Shown: piece by piece, positions 8,186 through 16,097 of the stretch
How positions within the stretch are numbered: the first letter of the stretch is position 1
Layout: each line of letters opens with the position of its first letter
NCBI RefSeq assembly: GCF_030818905.1
Contig: NZ_JAUTAZ010000001.1
Location: forward strand, 2,728,001-2,792,000
From: Microbacterium sp. SORGH_AS_0888
GTDB taxonomy: Bacteria; Actinomycetota; Actinomycetes; Actinomycetales; Microbacteriaceae
DNA: 64,000 bases
Direction: 5' to 3'
The notes under the pieces: generated by a model
Told to the model about the DNA's origin: nothing
Seen by the model: the letters and a program-made list of their open reading frames with translations, nothing else
The model's database searches: none
Position numbers and translations under genes: made by a program

Positions 8186-8222
8186 GCGACGCCCCGGACC
8201 CGCCCGGTCCGGGGCGTCGCGC
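8186..8222 (+). terminator. 16-bp hairpin downstream of hsp20
   Basis: CGCGACGCCCCGGACC at 8186-8201 and its exact complement at 8207-8222 enclose a 5-base loop. No T tract follows. It separates hsp20 from the glycosyltransferase gene. Confidence 0.6.
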
Positions 8223-8274
8223 TGCGTTATGGTGTGGGGCGTGGTGGCGGGCGCTGCCCGCCGAGAGGAGCAGG

Positions 8275-9633
8275 ATGCCGGCGCAGTTCCCCCGGGCGCA
8301 CTACGCGCTGCTCGCCTCGCGCCTCTACCCCCGCGTCGACGGCGGCTTCACGATCGCCGTGCTGGCCCGGGCGCGCCACATGGCCGCGGCGGGGGTCGAC
8401 GGCGGCCGGGGCCCGCTGCTGCTCACGGTCGATCCGGGCTCCGTCGCCGATCACGCCGCGCACCGCGAGGCCTTCGTCGAGGCCGGGCTCGCCGCATCCG
8501 TCGACCTCTTCCGCAACCTGTTCGACGACGCGGCCGAAGACCCGGCGTGGCTGGCTGCGGCCGCCCTCCCGGGGGAGAAGACGCCCGGGGTCGACTACCG
8601 CACGATCGCGGATGCCGTCGGTCGCCCCCGCGTCTCGCTCCCCGTCGTCGCGGCCGCCGACTGGCACCTCACGGAGGCGAACGTCGTCGTGCACGGCCCC
8701 GACGGCGACCGCGTGCTCGTCGGGTTCCGCGGCCTGTACCGCGTCTGGCTCGACCGGATCGTCGCGGAGCTCCGGCGGGCCGACCCCGCGCTGCCGGTCG
8801 TGATCGTCTCGGAGTCGCGGCAGCTGGGCGAGCTGCTCGCGGATTGGCGGCCGCCGGGGGTGTGCCTCATCCACACCGTGCACACCTCGCACCGACCGCC
8901 CGCCGTCACGGCCGGCGGGCTCTGGCGCGGCTGGTTCGAGGTCGTCGACCGTTTCGACGCCGTGCTGTGGCCGACCGTGCAGCAGCGCGAGGACGCGATC
9001 GAGGACCACGGGCCGCATCCGGGATACGAGGTCGTGCCCAATGCGCTGCCGATCGCGGCCGGCGAGTCCCGCGACGCCGTCCCCGGCCGCGTCGTCGCGG
9101 TCGGACGCCTCGCCCCCGGCAAGCGGTTCGAACACATCCTCGAGGCCTGGGAACGCGTGGCTCGCGTCGTGCCGGGCGCCCATCTCGACCTCTACGGCGA
9201 CGGGCCGTCGCGCCCCGAGCTCGAGCGCGTCGTCGCCGCCCGCGGACTGGGCGGATCCGTCACCCTCCACGGCCACGTCGAGCACGCGGCCGACGAGCTC
9301 GGCACCGCGCAGCTCATGGTGCAGTCGACCGCGTACGAGGGACAGGGGCTCGCGGCCCTCGAGGCGTTGAGCCGAGGGGTCCCGGTGGTCAGCTACGACA
9401 TCCGCTACGGGCCGCGTGATCTGCTGGTCGACGGATCCGGCATCCTCGTGCCCGACGGCGACGTCGACGCGCTCGCCGACGCCGTGATCCGCATCCTCCG
9501 CGACCCCGCGCTCCGCGCGCGCCTCGGCCAGCAGGCCCGCGCCCGCGCCGCCGACTACGCGCCCGAGCCCGTCATGGCGGCGATGGCGGATGCGGTCCGC
9601 CGCGCCCTCGCGCGGACCGGATCGGGGTCCTGA
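8275..9633 (+). CDS. Glycosyltransferase family 4, TagE-like (teichoic acid type)
   Basis: A 452-residue cytoplasmic GT-B glycosyltransferase. The N-terminal acceptor domain (residues 1-260) includes VDGGFTIAVLARARHM and FRGLYRVWLDRIV, similar in layout to poly(glycerol-phosphate) alpha-glucosyltransferases. The C-terminal nucleotide-sugar domain holds VVAVGRLAPGKRFEHILEAW, LYGDGPSRPELE and the EX7E-like region SAYEGQGLAALEALSRGVPVVS region (with Thr for Ser at its first position). ATG at 8275 follows GAGAGGAGCAGG. It probably decorates a cell-wall polymer with sugar, but acceptor and donor are not fixed by sequence. It stands alone. Confidence 0.8.
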   Translation: MPAQFPRAHYALLASRLYPRVDGGFTIAVLARARHMAAAGVDGGRGPLLLTVDPGSVADHAAHREAFVEAGLAASVDLFRNLFDDAAEDPAWLAAAALPGEKTPGVDYRTIADAVGRPRVSLPVVAAADWHLTEANVVVHGPDGDRVLVGFRGLYRVWLDRIVAELRRADPALPVVIVSESRQLGELLADWRPPGVCLIHTVHTSHRPPAVTAGGLWRGWFEVVDRFDAVLWPTVQQREDAIEDHGPHPGYEVVPNALPIAAGESRDAVPGRVVAVGRLAPGKRFEHILEAWERVARVVPGAHLDLYGDGPSRPELERVVAARGLGGSVTLHGHVEHAADELGTAQLMVQSTAYEGQGLAALEALSRGVPVVSYDIRYGPRDLLVDGSGILVPDGDVDALADAVIRILRDPALRARLGQQARARAADYAPEPVMAAMADAVRRALARTGSGS

Positions 9634-9700
9634 CCGCCGCCCCGTGCCCGCTCCCTGCGACGGCGCCGTTCCCTCCCCGCGTCTCTTCCCGCGACAGCAT

Positions 9701-9750
9701 CGTTTTCGTGTAACCGCGCCGCGAATGAGCGGCGCGGTTACACGAAAACG
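9701..9750. repeat. Large perfect palindrome, 21-bp arms
   Basis: Arms at 9701-9721 and 9730-9750 are exact reverse complements (starting CGTTTTCGTGTAACCGCG) around 8 bases. It lies between the convergent glycosyltransferase and PIG-L genes. The left arm begins with T-rich sequence, so RNA from either strand would form a strong hairpin; it could be a bidirectional terminator or a REP-type element. Confidence 0.7.
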
Positions 9751-9806
9751 GCGCGGACGCGGGGTGGATGAGCGGCGCGGGCGGGGGACTGGCAACCGGC
9801 GCGGGC

Positions 9807-9883
9807 GGGTCCGGGCCGCGGGTGGCTCCGGGCCGAGCGGCGGGCTCCGGGCCGAGCGGGGTCCGGGCCGAGCGGCGGGCTCA
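9807..9883. repeat. Imperfect tandem repeat, about four units of 17-19 bp
   Basis: Units like GGCTCCGGGCCGAGCGGC follow one another and run into the stop codon of the PIG-L gene. The rest of 9634-9880 between the two convergent genes shows only the palindrome at 9701-9750. Confidence 0.6.
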
Positions 9884-10702
9884 GGCGACGGCGACCGGCT
9901 CGCCGCCCACGAGCGCGTACTCGCGCCGCAGCCACTCGCCGAAGCCGGGCAGCTCGAGCGTCGAGGCCGCATCGGGCCGCGCGACGACGGGATCGTGCGC
10001 CGCGTAGGCGCGGAACACCTCGACCTTGCGTGCCAGGTCCTCCCCGTCGAGCGTCGCCGGCAGCAGCGACGAGGGATACCCGATGCGCCACGAGATCCGT
10101 TCGGCCGGGATGTCGCAGGCCTCGGCCGCCCGGGCGAGGAAGGCGCCCGTCGCCCAGTGGTCGGAGTGGTCCCGCTCGGTGAGCACGCCGCCGATGCGCG
10201 GCGCGTGCGCGAGGAGCTGCGCATCCGTGTCGGCGGCGTCCGTGTGACGGCGAAGCGCCGCCTCGAGCGCGGCGACCAGCGCATCGGCACCGAGCGGGCT
10301 CCCGTCGCCGTCGAGCGGCGGGATGACGTCGATCTCGCCCTCCAGCAGTCGTCGCAGGCTCACGTTCCCGGTTGCGGCGAAACCCGTGCCGTTCGGGCGC
10401 CCGTCGGGGAGTCGCAGCGACAGCAGCTCGATGCGGCCGGATGCGGCGACCCAGCCCGTCGCGAGGGCCCCCGCGAGCTCGACCGACACCGGGCTCCACT
10501 CGAGCGGGCCGCCGTGCATGACGACGTACGCCTGTCGCAGGCCCTCCTCGCGCTCGGCGACGTAGTCGGCATCCCGCCCTGCGTCGGCTGCCGTGAGGAA
10601 CAGGCTCGTCACCGGGACGCCGGCTGCGACCGCGCGGTCGATCGTCGGGCAGCCGAAGATGAGGTCGTCGTCGTAGTGCGCCCAGACCGAGAGCAGGCTC
10701 AC
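9881..10702 (-). CDS. PIG-L (LmbE-like) family deacetylase
   Basis: A 273-residue Zn-dependent N-deacetylase fold, the family of MshB and mycothiol S-conjugate amidase. The motif AHYDDDLIFGCP near residue 8 replaces the usual AHPDDE; both metal-binding Asp residues are kept. A second set, ERDHSDHWATGAFLARAAE with the HxxH-like histidines, lies near residue 170. The substrate is unknown; sugar-amide or antibiotic-type substrates are typical. GTG at 10702 is preferred since it overlaps the MarR stop in the form GTGA; an ATG at 10720 would overlap by 22 bases. Coupling to MarR suggests that the regulator controls it. Confidence 0.78.
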   Translation of the reverse strand: MSLLSVWAHYDDDLIFGCPTIDRAVAAGVPVTSLFLTAADAGRDADYVAEREEGLRQAYVVMHGGPLEWSPVSVELAGALATGWVAASGRIELLSLRLPDGRPNGTGFAATGNVSLRRLLEGEIDVIPPLDGDGSPLGADALVAALEAALRRHTDAADTDAQLLAHAPRIGGVLTERDHSDHWATGAFLARAAEACDIPAERISWRIGYPSSLLPATLDGEDLARKVEVFRAYAAHDPVVARPDAASTLELPGFGEWLRREYALVGGEPVAVA

Positions 10703-11142
10703 GAGCCGGTCTCGCAGCACGGGCGCAGCTTGGCCGTGAGCGACGCGAGCGTGCGCAGCTCGTCGTCGTCGAGCCGCGACATCCGCTCGGCGATCGAGCG
10801 TCCGTGCGTCAGCGCCACCGTGCGGAACTCGCGCGCGCCGTCCTCGGTCGCCGTGACGAGGGCGCCCCGGCCGTCGTCCGGGTCGGCGCTCTTGGTGAGG
10901 TATCCGCGTGCGACCATCCGGTCCACCAGCCGCGACACGCTCGGCTGGCTGATGAGCATGTTGCGCGTGACATCGCGCAGCCGGGCCGTCATGTCGGGGG
11001 CACGCGTCACCGTGAGCAGCACGTCGTACTCCGCCTGAGTGAGGCCGGATTGCTCGAAGTCGGCGCTGATCTGAGAGAAGATCTCGTGTTGGGCGCGGAA
11101 CAGGCTCTCCCAGGCGTCGATGGCGAGGCGGCGGTCGGTCAT
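10699..11142 (-). CDS. MarR-family transcriptional regulator
   Basis: A 147-residue winged-helix dimer. Residues 33-110 hold the DNA-binding core: SGLTQAEYDVLLTVTRAPDM, then LRDVTRNMLISQPSVSRLVDRMVARGYL (recognition helix) and the wing DPDDGRGALVTATEDG. The C-terminal helices dimerise. The ATG at 11142 is preceded by TACGCT six bases upstream, with no ribosome site, so the message is leaderless. It is divergent from the DUF2207 gene with only 39 bases between start codons, so its binding there could affect both directions. Ligand unknown. Confidence 0.88.
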   Translation of the reverse strand: MTDRRLAIDAWESLFRAQHEIFSQISADFEQSGLTQAEYDVLLTVTRAPDMTARLRDVTRNMLISQPSVSRLVDRMVARGYLTKSADPDDGRGALVTATEDGAREFRTVALTHGRSIAERMSRLDDDELRTLASLTAKLRPCCETGS

Positions 11143-11181
11143 GGCGATAGCGTACGCGGCCCCGCGCCGTAGGCTGGCGTC
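11143..11181. promoter_or_regulatory. Compact divergent leaderless promoter region
   Basis: Only 39 bases separate the two start codons. TACGCT (leftward, six bases before the MarR ATG) and TAGGCT (rightward, 11170-11175, six bases before the DUF2207 ATG) are the -10 boxes. The two -35 regions must lie within each other's promoters or coding starts, so they probably compete. Confidence 0.5.
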
Positions 11182-13005
11182 ATGCGGAGCGTGTGGCGGC
11201 GGGCGGCCGCAGGGGTGCTGGCGATCGGACTCGCGGTCGTTCTCGCAGCCGGCGCCGTGGTGCCTTCCTCGGCCTCCGCGGTCTCGGCGTCGGGCAGGTC
11301 CGGCGTCGCACTCGCCGCCGGCGACGTCGACGACTTCCGGTTCCGCAGCCTGGATGTCGACTACGTGCTCTCCCGCGCGGACGACGGCACGAGCCGCCTC
11401 CGGGTCGTCGAGCGGTTCGTCGCGGAGTTCCCGGACAGCGATCAGAACCATGGGATGCGCCGCGGCATCCCCGACAGGTACAACGGGCAGCCGCTGCGCC
11501 CGCGCCTCGTGTCGATCACCGATGGTGCGGGACAGTCGCGCGAGGAGGAGACCGACACCGACGACGGCACGTTCTGGATGACCTCGCGTGCGCCCGGGTA
11601 CGTGCACGGCGAGCAGGTCTACGTCTTCACCTACGAGCTCGAGAACGTCACCTGGTACTTCCCGCGGACCGGGACGGAGGAGCTCTACTGGAACGTCCTG
11701 GGCGCCGACTGGGCGCAGCCGTTCGGGGCGGTGACGGCGACCGTGCACGTCGACCCCGCGCTCGTCCCCTCGCTCACGGGGGCGCAGGCCTGCTACGCGG
11801 GGTCGGTCGGGTCCACCGCGGCGTGCCCGATCTCGGCCGACGGCGGCGTCGTCACGGCGACGGCGACCGACCTCGCACCGAACCAGGCGATGACGATCGC
11901 GGTCGGGTTCGCACCCGGCACCTTCGTGCCCTTCGACGCGAGCTACCTCGCCTCCGGCTGGGCGTGGCTGCAGCTGGCGGGCGTCGCGCTCCTGCTCGTC
12001 GCCGTCGGCTGGGCGATCGCGGTGAGACGGCGGCGGCTGCGCGACGACCCCGGGCGCCCCGTCGTCATCGCCGAGTACACGCCGCCCGCGATCGACGCGC
12101 TCTCGAGCGCGGTGTTCCTCGCGACGTCGGCGAAGGCGATCCCGGCCGAGGTGCTCGAGCAGGCGGTGGCCGGCAGCATCCGCATCGAGGAGGGCGAAGC
12201 GGGCTGGTTCGGGCGCACCAAGCTCGTCGCCGTCCTCGTCGACCCGGCGCGCGCGGACGAGGACGGACGCATGCTGCTGGAGGGCCTGTTCGGAAAGCGG
12301 GCGGCCCCCGGGGCATCCTTCACGTTCGGGTCGACCGACAGGCGGCTCTCGGCGGCCGCGCGCGCGTTGCTGTCCTGGGCCGGTCGGCACCTGAAGGAGC
12401 TCGGCCTGTACCGCACGGTGCCGTGGACCGTGCGTACGCCGCCGGCCCTGGCGCTGCTCGCGGGGGCGTTCGCCGACGGGCTCGGCGGCATCCTGGCCCT
12501 GCGCGCGTCGGTCGATCCGCTCGTGCCGGTCCTGCTGCTCATCGCCATCGTGCCGCTCGTGCTCGTGGTCATCGCCGTCCTCGCGCATCGGCCCCTGACG
12601 CGCGCGGGGGCGGAGCTGAGGGACCACCTCGCGGGGCTGCGGGTGTTCATCGAGTGGGCGGAGGCCGACCGCATCCGCATGCTGCAGTCGCCGGAGGGAG
12701 CCGAGCGGGTGCCGGTCGACACCGCCGATGCGGGGACGATGCTGCGCATCTACGAGCCGCTCCTGCCGTACGCCGTCGTGTTCGGCCAGGAGAAGCAGTG
12801 GGCGGAGCGCCTCGCGGTCCTCTACGGCGACTCGGGCTCGCCGGGGTGGTACGCGGGCTCCGCGGGCTTCAATGCGGCCGCGTTCTCCGCCGGGATCGGA
12901 TCGCTCTCCGCCGTGTCGTCCGCATCCTCGAGCACCTCGGGCGGTTCCACCGGCGGCGGCTCCGCGGGCGGCGGCGGCGGGGGTGGCGGCGGAGGCGGCG
13001 TCTAG
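11182..13005 (+). CDS. DUF2207-family membrane protein with glycine-rich tail
   Basis: A 607-residue envelope protein. Residues 1-32 are a signal peptide (VLAIGLAVVLAAGAVVPSSASA). An extracytoplasmic beta-rich DUF2207 domain (residues 50-250) contains VDYVLSRADDGTSRLRVVERF and GTEELYWNVLGADW. Transmembrane segments lie at about 258-280 and as a pair near 425-475 (LALLAGAFADGLGG and VPVLLLIAIVPLVLVVIAVL). The cytoplasmic part follows, and the tail from residue 572 is Ser/Gly only. This GGGSAGGGGGGGG ending is usual for the family. ATG at 11182 is leaderless after TAGGCT. Function is unknown. Confidence 0.85.
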   Translation: MRSVWRRAAAGVLAIGLAVVLAAGAVVPSSASAVSASGRSGVALAAGDVDDFRFRSLDVDYVLSRADDGTSRLRVVERFVAEFPDSDQNHGMRRGIPDRYNGQPLRPRLVSITDGAGQSREEETDTDDGTFWMTSRAPGYVHGEQVYVFTYELENVTWYFPRTGTEELYWNVLGADWAQPFGAVTATVHVDPALVPSLTGAQACYAGSVGSTAACPISADGGVVTATATDLAPNQAMTIAVGFAPGTFVPFDASYLASGWAWLQLAGVALLLVAVGWAIAVRRRRLRDDPGRPVVIAEYTPPAIDALSSAVFLATSAKAIPAEVLEQAVAGSIRIEEGEAGWFGRTKLVAVLVDPARADEDGRMLLEGLFGKRAAPGASFTFGSTDRRLSAAARALLSWAGRHLKELGLYRTVPWTVRTPPALALLAGAFADGLGGILALRASVDPLVPVLLLIAIVPLVLVVIAVLAHRPLTRAGAELRDHLAGLRVFIEWAEADRIRMLQSPEGAERVPVDTADAGTMLRIYEPLLPYAVVFGQEKQWAERLAVLYGDSGSPGWYAGSAGFNAAAFSAGIGSLSAVSSASSSTSGGSTGGGSAGGGGGGGGGGGV

Positions 13006-13054
13006 CCCGGTCAGGGGAGGGGCGGGGCGAGGGGCGGCGTAGGGTGGAGGGGAC

Positions 13055-14344
13055 ATGACGGATTTCGGCGCCTCCACCGGGTCGATTCCGCTCACCCCCG
13101 CGAGAGTGCAGGGGGCCATGCCGTGGGTCATCTGGATCGTCGGGTCGCTCACCTACCTGCTCGCGATCATCGGTCGCAGCTCCCTCGCCGGCCTCGGCAC
13201 GGATGTCGCGGTGCGCTTCGACGCGGACTCCTCGACGCTCGCGCTCTTCGCGACGCTTCAGCTCGCCGTGTACGGCGGCATGCAGATCCCGGCGGGGCTC
13301 CTCCTCGATCGGTTCGGCTCCCGCGTCGTGCTGACCACGGGCATGCTCGTCATGGCCGCCGGGTCGCTCTGGCTCGCCTTCGCCCCGGATGCGGCCTCCG
13401 CCATCCTCGCGCGGATCCTCACCGGCGCGGGCGACGCGATGGTCTTCCCGAGTGTGCTGAGGCTGCTCACCCTCTGGTTCCCGGTGCGCCGTGTCCCGCT
13501 GCTGCAGCAGGTGACCGCCCAGGTCGGGCAGCTCGGCCAGATCCTCAGCGTCGCGGTCCTCGCCGCGGCGGTGCACAGCGTGTCGTGGGCGGGCGGCTTC
13601 TGCGCGCTGGGCGCCGTGTTCGTCGTCTTCGCTGTGATCGACGTGCTGAGCGTGCGGGAGCGGAGGATCCTGCCCGCCCGCCCGGGCGCCGCCCGACGGA
13701 CCGGCCAGCTCGCGCTCCTGCGCGCCGCCCTCGCGGAGCCCGGCACCCGGCTCGCGTTCTGGGTGCACTTCGTCACGCCCTTCGCCGGCACGGCGTTCGC
13801 GCTCCTGTGGGGCGTGCCGTTCCTCGTCCACGGCGAGGGGTTCTCGAGCGCCGACGCGAGCCTCATGGTCACGGTGTTCGTGCTCGCCGGTGCGGTGTTC
13901 GCCCCGCTCATGGGGACCCTGTCCGGATCGTATCCGCGGCGCCGTGCCCTGGTCGCGACGGTCTCCGTGATCGCGCAGGCGGTCGTGCTGGCCGGCATCC
14001 TGCTGACGCCGGGCCCCGCCCCGTTCTGGCTGATCATCGTGTGGATGGTCGTGCTCTCCAGCGGTGGTGCCGCATCCATGATCGCGTTCGACGTGACCCG
14101 TCGCTTCAACCCGGTCGCGCGACTGTCGACGGCCACGGGGATCGTCAACATGGGCGGCTTCATCGCGGCGCTCATCGCGGTGTACCTCATCGGGCTCGTG
14201 CTCGATCTGCAGGGCGCGGACCCCGCGTCCTACACGCTCGACGAGCTGCGCCTCGCCTGGGCCTCGGTGTTCGTGCTCTGGGCCGTGGGGCTGTCGGGCA
14301 TCGCCCTCGAGTCATGGCGCGTGCGCCGCGCGCAGGCCCGCTGA
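13055..14344 (+). CDS. MFS transporter
   Basis: A 429-residue major facilitator with twelve predicted membrane segments in two six-helix halves. The loop 2-3 motif GLLLDRFGSRVVLTTGMLVM (about residues 85-104) is the classic MFS signature A. The short central loop VRERRILPARPGAARR separates the halves. ATG at 13055 follows TGGAGGGGAC. The substrate cannot be read from sequence; the architecture resembles nitrate/sugar-phosphate/drug antiporters of the ACS or NNP type. It runs towards the convergent PLP-enzyme gene, 19 bases away, with no clear terminator between. Confidence 0.85.
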   Translation: MTDFGASTGSIPLTPARVQGAMPWVIWIVGSLTYLLAIIGRSSLAGLGTDVAVRFDADSSTLALFATLQLAVYGGMQIPAGLLLDRFGSRVVLTTGMLVMAAGSLWLAFAPDAASAILARILTGAGDAMVFPSVLRLLTLWFPVRRVPLLQQVTAQVGQLGQILSVAVLAAAVHSVSWAGGFCALGAVFVVFAVIDVLSVRERRILPARPGAARRTGQLALLRAALAEPGTRLAFWVHFVTPFAGTAFALLWGVPFLVHGEGFSSADASLMVTVFVLAGAVFAPLMGTLSGSYPRRRALVATVSVIAQAVVLAGILLTPGPAPFWLIIVWMVVLSSGGAASMIAFDVTRRFNPVARLSTATGIVNMGGFIAALIAVYLIGLVLDLQGADPASYTLDELRLAWASVFVLWAVGLSGIALESWRVRRAQAR

Positions 14345-14363
14345 GCGCGACCCGGGCTCAGGC

Positions 14364-15569
14364 TCAGGCGAACGTCGCGTCGAGGGCCGCCCGCAGATCG
14401 GCCTCGAGGTCCGCGGCATCCTCCAGTCCGACCGAGAATCGCAGGTGGCCGTAGCGGCGGAACTCCTCCGGGTAGGCCGCGGTGCGGGGCCCCGAGCCGC
14501 CGACGTGCACGATCAGCGACTCGTCGTGCCCGAGCGAGACGGCGGAGGTGACGACCCGCAGCGACGACACGAACCGGTTCTGCGCCTCGCCGTCGCCGTC
14601 CACGGCGAACGCCATCATGGCCCCGTAGCCGCGTCCGCCGAACTGTCGCGTCGCGAGCTCGTGCTGCGGATGCGTCGGCAGACCCGGGTATGCGACGTAG
14701 GCGACGCGCGGGTCCGCGTCGAGGACCGCCGCCAGCCGTTCGGCGGTCGCGAGGTGCTGCCGCAGCCGCAGCGGGAGCGTGATCGATCCCCGCTGGATCA
14801 GCCACGCGTTGAAGGGCGAGATCACGCCGCCGACGTCGACCATCGCCTCCGACTTCACGCGACGGATCAGCTCGGACCGCCCGAGCACCGCGCCGCCCAT
14901 CGCGTCGCCGTGCCCGTTGATGTACTTCGTCAGCGAGTGCACGACGAGGTCGGCGCCATCGGCGAGCGGGCGGTACAGCGGCGGCGGCGTGAACGTCGAG
15001 TCGACCGAGAGCAGGGCGCCCGCCTCGTGCGCGATGCGGGCCAGGGTCGGGATGTCGGCGACCTTCGTCGTGGGGTTGCCGATCGTCTCGACGTGCACGA
15101 GCCGCGTGTTCGGGCGCACCGCGGCGGCGACCGCGGCCGCATCCGACACGTCGACGAACGTCGCCTCGATGCCGTACTTCTCCGGCAGGAGCTCGGCGAA
15201 CAGCCGCCACGACGCCTCGTACGTCACGTCCGCGATGATCGCGTGATCGCCCGTGCGCAGGAACGTGAAGAACACGGCGTGGAGGGCGGCGACGCCGGAG
15301 GCGAGGACGACCGCGTCCTCCGCGCCGTCGAGGGCCGCGAGGCGCTCCTGGAGCGCGAGCTGGTTCACGCCGGAGTTGCGCGTGTAGAGCGGCACGTCGG
15401 TGCCCGACCAATCGATCGTGGAGGGGTCGTCGGGCAGCGCGTAGGAGTTTGCCATGACGAGCGGGGTGCGGATGGCGCCGCTCCCCGGGTCGATGCGATT
15501 GCCCGCGTGGACGGCCTGGGTGGCGAACGCGAGGGTGGCGGGATCGTGCTTGTCGGGGCGCGTCGTCAT
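14364..15569 (-). CDS. Transsulfuration-family PLP enzyme (cystathionine gamma-synthase or methionine gamma-lyase type)
   Basis: A 401-residue Cys/Met-metabolism PLP enzyme of fold type I. The PLP Lys is in VVHSLTKYINGHGD near residue 212; the cofactor-stacking region ASGVAALHAVFF lies near 93 and VHVETIGNPTTKVADI near 158. SSLRVVTSAVSLGHDESLIVHVGG near the C-terminus is the conserved substrate-binding region. Related enzymes make or cleave cystathionine or release methanethiol; which one is not decidable here. ATG at 15569 follows CGGAGGC and TAGCGT stands seven bases upstream. The gene upstream region holds the 182-bp repeat. Confidence 0.82.
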   Translation of the reverse strand: MTTRPDKHDPATLAFATQAVHAGNRIDPGSGAIRTPLVMANSYALPDDPSTIDWSGTDVPLYTRNSGVNQLALQERLAALDGAEDAVVLASGVAALHAVFFTFLRTGDHAIIADVTYEASWRLFAELLPEKYGIEATFVDVSDAAAVAAAVRPNTRLVHVETIGNPTTKVADIPTLARIAHEAGALLSVDSTFTPPPLYRPLADGADLVVHSLTKYINGHGDAMGGAVLGRSELIRRVKSEAMVDVGGVISPFNAWLIQRGSITLPLRLRQHLATAERLAAVLDADPRVAYVAYPGLPTHPQHELATRQFGGRGYGAMMAFAVDGDGEAQNRFVSSLRVVTSAVSLGHDESLIVHVGGSGPRTAAYPEEFRRYGHLRFSVGLEDAADLEADLRAALDATFA

Positions 15570-15654
15570 GCCTCCGACGCTACGCTTTCGGACCCCGTCG
15601 AGTGGGCACGATGTCGTTCGATGACGGCGGCAGGCGGCGCGGCGGTCGCGGCGT

Positions 15655-15864
15655 GTGATGCCGGTCCGGGCGTGGTGAAGGGCCGGTCGGAGAGGCTTCC
15701 GGCCGGCCCTTGTCCCTTGCACCAAGAGTGTCCTGCAATCACATGCCGGTAGCTGCCACAGCAAAACAGTTACCGTGCGAGCACTCTATAACGGTCAGGT
15801 AACGGCCCACAAGGCTTCGCCGTTACCTTTCCGTGATTCTCATGCGATCCATAGCTCGCTCCTG
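15655..15864. repeat. 182-bp dispersed repeat, copy A (core 15673-15854)
   Basis: The core 15673-15854 is shared with 50282-50463 (three mismatches) and 59538-59719 (one mismatch), without gaps. Copy A shares extra left sequence with the third copy (from 15655) and extra right sequence with the second (to 15864). It contains hairpin 1 (AAGGGCCGGTCGG with CCGGCCGGCCCTT, one mismatch, 8-base loop) and hairpin 2 (AGGTAACGGC with GCCGTTACCT, 12-base loop) followed by a T run. It has no recognisable gene, inverted ends or target duplication. It could be a structured RNA, a MITE or a transcription-end element. Confidence 0.85.
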
Positions 15865-15884
15865 CACCTGCACCTGCACCTGCG
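15861..15884. repeat. Hexamer microsatellite, CCTGCA x3 plus CCTGCG
   Basis: Four tandem hexamers directly abut the right end of repeat copy A. A 10-bp tandem (GGCGCCGCCA, about 2.5 units) follows at 15962-15986. Confidence 0.8.
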
Positions 15885-15892
15885 GATTGCAG

Positions 15893-15960
15893 GGTCGCAG
15901 GGCCGCACGGATGTCGCACCTTTTCGCCGGAATCCTGCGACGCCCGCGCGATCCTGCGAC
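15893..15960. repeat. GTCGCA palindromic repeat, copy 1
   Basis: GTCGCAGGGCCGCACGG with GTCGCACC on the left mirrors CCTGCGAC and CGCGCGATCCTGCGAC on the right. Related palindromes lie at 50187-50255, 53278-53344 and 58043-58112. All are intergenic, about 67-70 bp. Confidence 0.75.
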
Positions 15961-16011
15961 GGGCGCCGCCAGGCGCCGCCAGGCGCGGGGGCGCGCCTGA
16001 GAGTGTGCTAT

Positions 16012-16032
16012 TAATGAGAATGAATCTCATTA
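16012..16032 (+). promoter_or_regulatory. Zur/Fur-type metal operator-like palindrome
   Basis: TAATGAGA-ATGAA-TCTCATTA is a perfect 8-bp inverted repeat with a 5-base centre in an otherwise GC-rich region. It overlaps a possible -10, TATTAA at 16009-16014, 85 bases before the giant surface-protein gene. The core TGAGAATGAATCTCA resembles actinobacterial Zur boxes (TGAAAATGATTTTCA type). The metal is inferred, not shown. Confidence 0.6.
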
Positions 16033-16097
16033 GCGAGTGATGCGGCACATGCCGCGCGACCGCTCGCCGATCACACGACCGACGTGAAAGCCCGTAC

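Noticed and set aside
10699..13152. A very long minus-strand frame spanning the MarR gene and opposite the DUF2207 gene
   Set aside because: Only its last 147 codons (the MarR protein) look real; the rest is antisense Arg/Pro/Gly-rich sequence.
15673..15854. Repeat as an insertion sequence with its own transposase
   Set aside because: The 182 bp is too short, has no terminal inverted repeats or target duplication, and no transposase gene is in the window.
15961..16034. A DtxR/IdeR iron box upstream of the giant gene
   Set aside because: The palindrome TAATGAGA-N5-TCTCATTA does not match the TTAGGTTAGGCTAACC type; it is closer to Zur/Fur boxes.
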